Shown here: piece after piece, positions 62,289 through 64,000 of the stretch
Numbering within the stretch: position 1 is the first letter of the stretch
Layout: each line of letters begins with the position of its first letter
Origin: Azolla caroliniana
Lineage: Eukaryota; Polypodiophyta
Direction of reading: 5' to 3'
NCBI GenBank assembly: GCA_043228905.1
Contig: JBHGNT010000014.1
Coordinates: 9,362,001-9,426,000, forward strand
DNA: 64,000 bases
Notes under the pieces: generated by a model
What the model was told of the DNA's origin: nothing
Seen by the model: only the letters and a program-made list of their open reading frames with translations
Databases searched by the model: none
Position numbers and translations under genes: made by a program

Positions 62289-64000
62289 CTCCGGCATGGG
62301 ATGTCTTACTAGTCCGATCCGCTTCCGGCATGCATCTAGCTTGTCAGCATATCTGACCTGTTCTCGGCCATGTGGACCTTCGTCAGCGCGAACTCTTGGT
62401 CATCTACTCGTTCCCGGATCCAGTGATACCTTAGCTGGATATGCTTCGTCCGGGAATGGTAGGCCGCATTCTTAGCAAGGTGGATGGCACTTTGACTATC
62501 GCAATAGAGCTGGTATTCATCTTCCCGGATACCGAGCTCTCCGATGAAGTCCTTCATCCATAATATTTCCTTGCCGGCTTCCGCAACCGCCATGTACTCC
62601 GCCTCCGTGGTTGACAACGCAACTGTCTTCTGCAACCTCGACTGCCACGAAACAGCAGCCCCTGCATATGTCATTACATACCCGGATGTAGACCGGTTGG
62701 TATCCACATCAGCCGACATGTCCGAGTCGGTAAAACCGTCAAGTTGAGGTTTACAGGAGCCGAATCGGAGACACATATTCGAAGTGCCCTTCAAGTACCG
62801 GAGTATCCATTTGACCGCGTTCCAGTGCTCCTTGCCGGGATTACTCATAAACCGGCTCACCACTCCGACTGTGTATCCTATATCTGGTCGGGAACAAACC
62901 ATTGCGTACATTAAGCTCCCGACGACAGAGGCATATGGAACCTTCATCATATCAACCTTCTCTGCTTTCGTCTTCGGGCTTTGCTTACCGAATCATCTGC
63001 AGTTTGCCGGGAGTGTCGATCCGACCGGTTTCGCATCTGACATGTTGAACCGGTGAAGCACCTTTGTCACATACTTCTCCTATGACAGCCACAATTGCTT
63101 CACTGACCGGTTCCTAATAATATGCATCCCCAGCATCTGTCTTGCCGGACTCAAGTCTTTCATTGAGAAGGTCCGGTTGAGAGCCTTCTTCAGCATCCGT
63201 ATTTTGGCTTGGTCCCGTCCAACGATCAACATGTCGTCCACGTACAGAAGGAGTATCAGGAAGTCGCCTCCTTCGAACTTCTTCACAAACACGCAGTGAT
63301 TGGCCTATGTCTTGTGGTACCCTTGATTAGTCATGAAGGAGTCGAACTTCCGGTACCATTGTCGGGGAGCCTGCTTCAGTCCGTACAGGTTCTTCTTCAA
63401 CTGGCATACCAGGTGCTCCTTCCCTTTCTCCACGAATCCTTCCGGTTGCTGCATGTAGATCTCTTCGAGCTCCATGCTTGCCGCTATACTCAACACCGTC
63501 CGGTTGGAGGTCATCTTTACTACTGGGGAAAATATCTCGTCGAAGTCCACGCCCTTCTTCTGCTGGAACCCCTTCACCATGATCCTGGCTTTGTATCTCG
63601 GAGGGTTGCCGGCGTCTCCCGGTTTCAACTTGTACACCCACTTATTTCGGAGTGCCGGCTTTCCTTTCGGCAACTCCACCAATTCATACGTATGGTTCTC
63701 ATGCAAGGAATCCATCTCATCCTGCATGGCACTTAACCATTTACGGCTGTGGGTGTCATCCTTCGCCTCTACGAAGCTTTCTGGCTCCCCCTCATCGGTT
63801 AGCAGCACATGCTTTTCATCCGGAAATCTCCGGGGGCCCCTTCTCTCTCTGAGAGGATATCTCCGTCTTTGGGCTTCGGTAACCGGCTCCTCCATTTGCT
63901 CTTCATCCGAATCCGATTCGGGATGTTCGCCAGTTCCGGTTTCAGCTTCCTCTACTTCTTCTTCTGTCGGTTCGGTATCCTCACCGTAACCGGCCGGTTC
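62289..64000 (-). pseudogene. Copia K RT-RNase H (partial)
   Basis: Linker EEPVTEAQRRRYPLRERR, RT LRNKWVYKLKPGDAGN, LKKNLYGLKQAPRQW, FLILLLYVDDMLIVGRD; RNase H FTDSDMSADVDTNRS, ALSTTEAEYMAV, YCDSQSAIHLAK. Relative to Copia L it lacks about 17 residues (the MDVKTAFLHGD segment) near 63467, in frame, and the RNase H tail is deleted after SDMLTS. Stops near 63078 and 63304. Confidence 0.88.

Larger units (their letters stand above)
61670..64000 (-). mobile_element. Copia K: L/J-related element, minus strand, runs off the window
   Basis: 3' LTR 61670-62275, polypurine tract at about 62276-62288, RNase H, RT and the IN-RT linker up to the window edge. The LTR pairs with the Copia J LTR as the same family. 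Confidence 0.88.

Noticed and set aside
51297-64000. J and K as the two halves of one inverted element
   Set aside because: They are the same family in opposite orientation, but K continues beyond the window and the material between them belongs to four other elements; two separate insertions are simpler.
1-64000. DNA transposons, Helitrons, LINEs, rRNA genes
   Set aside because: I saw no transposase, Rep/helicase, LINE RT or rRNA sequence in either strand.

Overview
This is a retrotransposon-dominated stretch of a land-plant nuclear genome. Only one gene that looks like a host gene is visible, a spliced, GPI-anchored stellacyanin-type phytocyanin at about 0.2-1.0 kb. Phytocyanins are plant-specific, and the rest of the window is plant-type Ty1/copia elements (primer sites complementary to initiator tRNA-Met) and Ty3/gypsy chromoviruses with chromodomains. 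I cannot place the species from sequence alone.

From about 1.9 kb to the end, almost every base can be assigned to nested LTR elements, and most junctions are confirmed by 5-bp target-site duplications (TSDs). Left block: Copia A (minus, decayed) is split by Gypsy D (3547-16813, TSD TATCT). Gypsy D is itself split by Copia F (6924-12564, TSD CATGG) and, inside its 3' LTR, by element X (3685-5615, TSD GAGAG), whose two LTRs are inverted. Copia A also carries a solo LTR (16912-17245, TSD GATGA).

Central block: Copia C (plus, 18061-51147) exists as five fragments separated by Gypsy H/I remnants (19416-25820), a solo LTR (26191-26713), Copia B (27287-43234, TSD CAAAG) and Gypsy G (44837-50273, TSD GTGAC). 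Copia B contains Gypsy-derived element M (30532-40505, TSD AAGAC), and M contains Copia L (34159-39747, TSD CATTG). That is four levels of nesting (C, B, M, L). Copia L is almost intact, with one polyprotein frame and a single amber codon.

Right block: Copia J (plus, truncated), remnants of Copia N and Copia E (minus), a decayed Gypsy O (plus), a Gypsy P pol fragment (minus), and Copia K (minus) running off the window.

The most unusual signals are: (1) the D/G and X chromoviruses have a primer-binding site complementary to a segment of their own LTR that starts 32-33 nt downstream of the TATA box, the arrangement expected for Tf1-type self-priming; (2) the U3 ends of four chromovirus-type LTRs carry an antisense tRNA-like B box, with an A-box-like sequence at tRNA spacing in D/G; (3) Gypsy G contains a 658-bp inverted repeat of its own pol, a possible hairpin RNA source; (4) M has lost nearly all gag-pol but keeps a roughly 890-codon accessory reading frame; (5) three copies of one Copia lineage share an in-frame UAG at the same zinc-knuckle codon, and this lineage carries a basic tail region downstream of RNase H.
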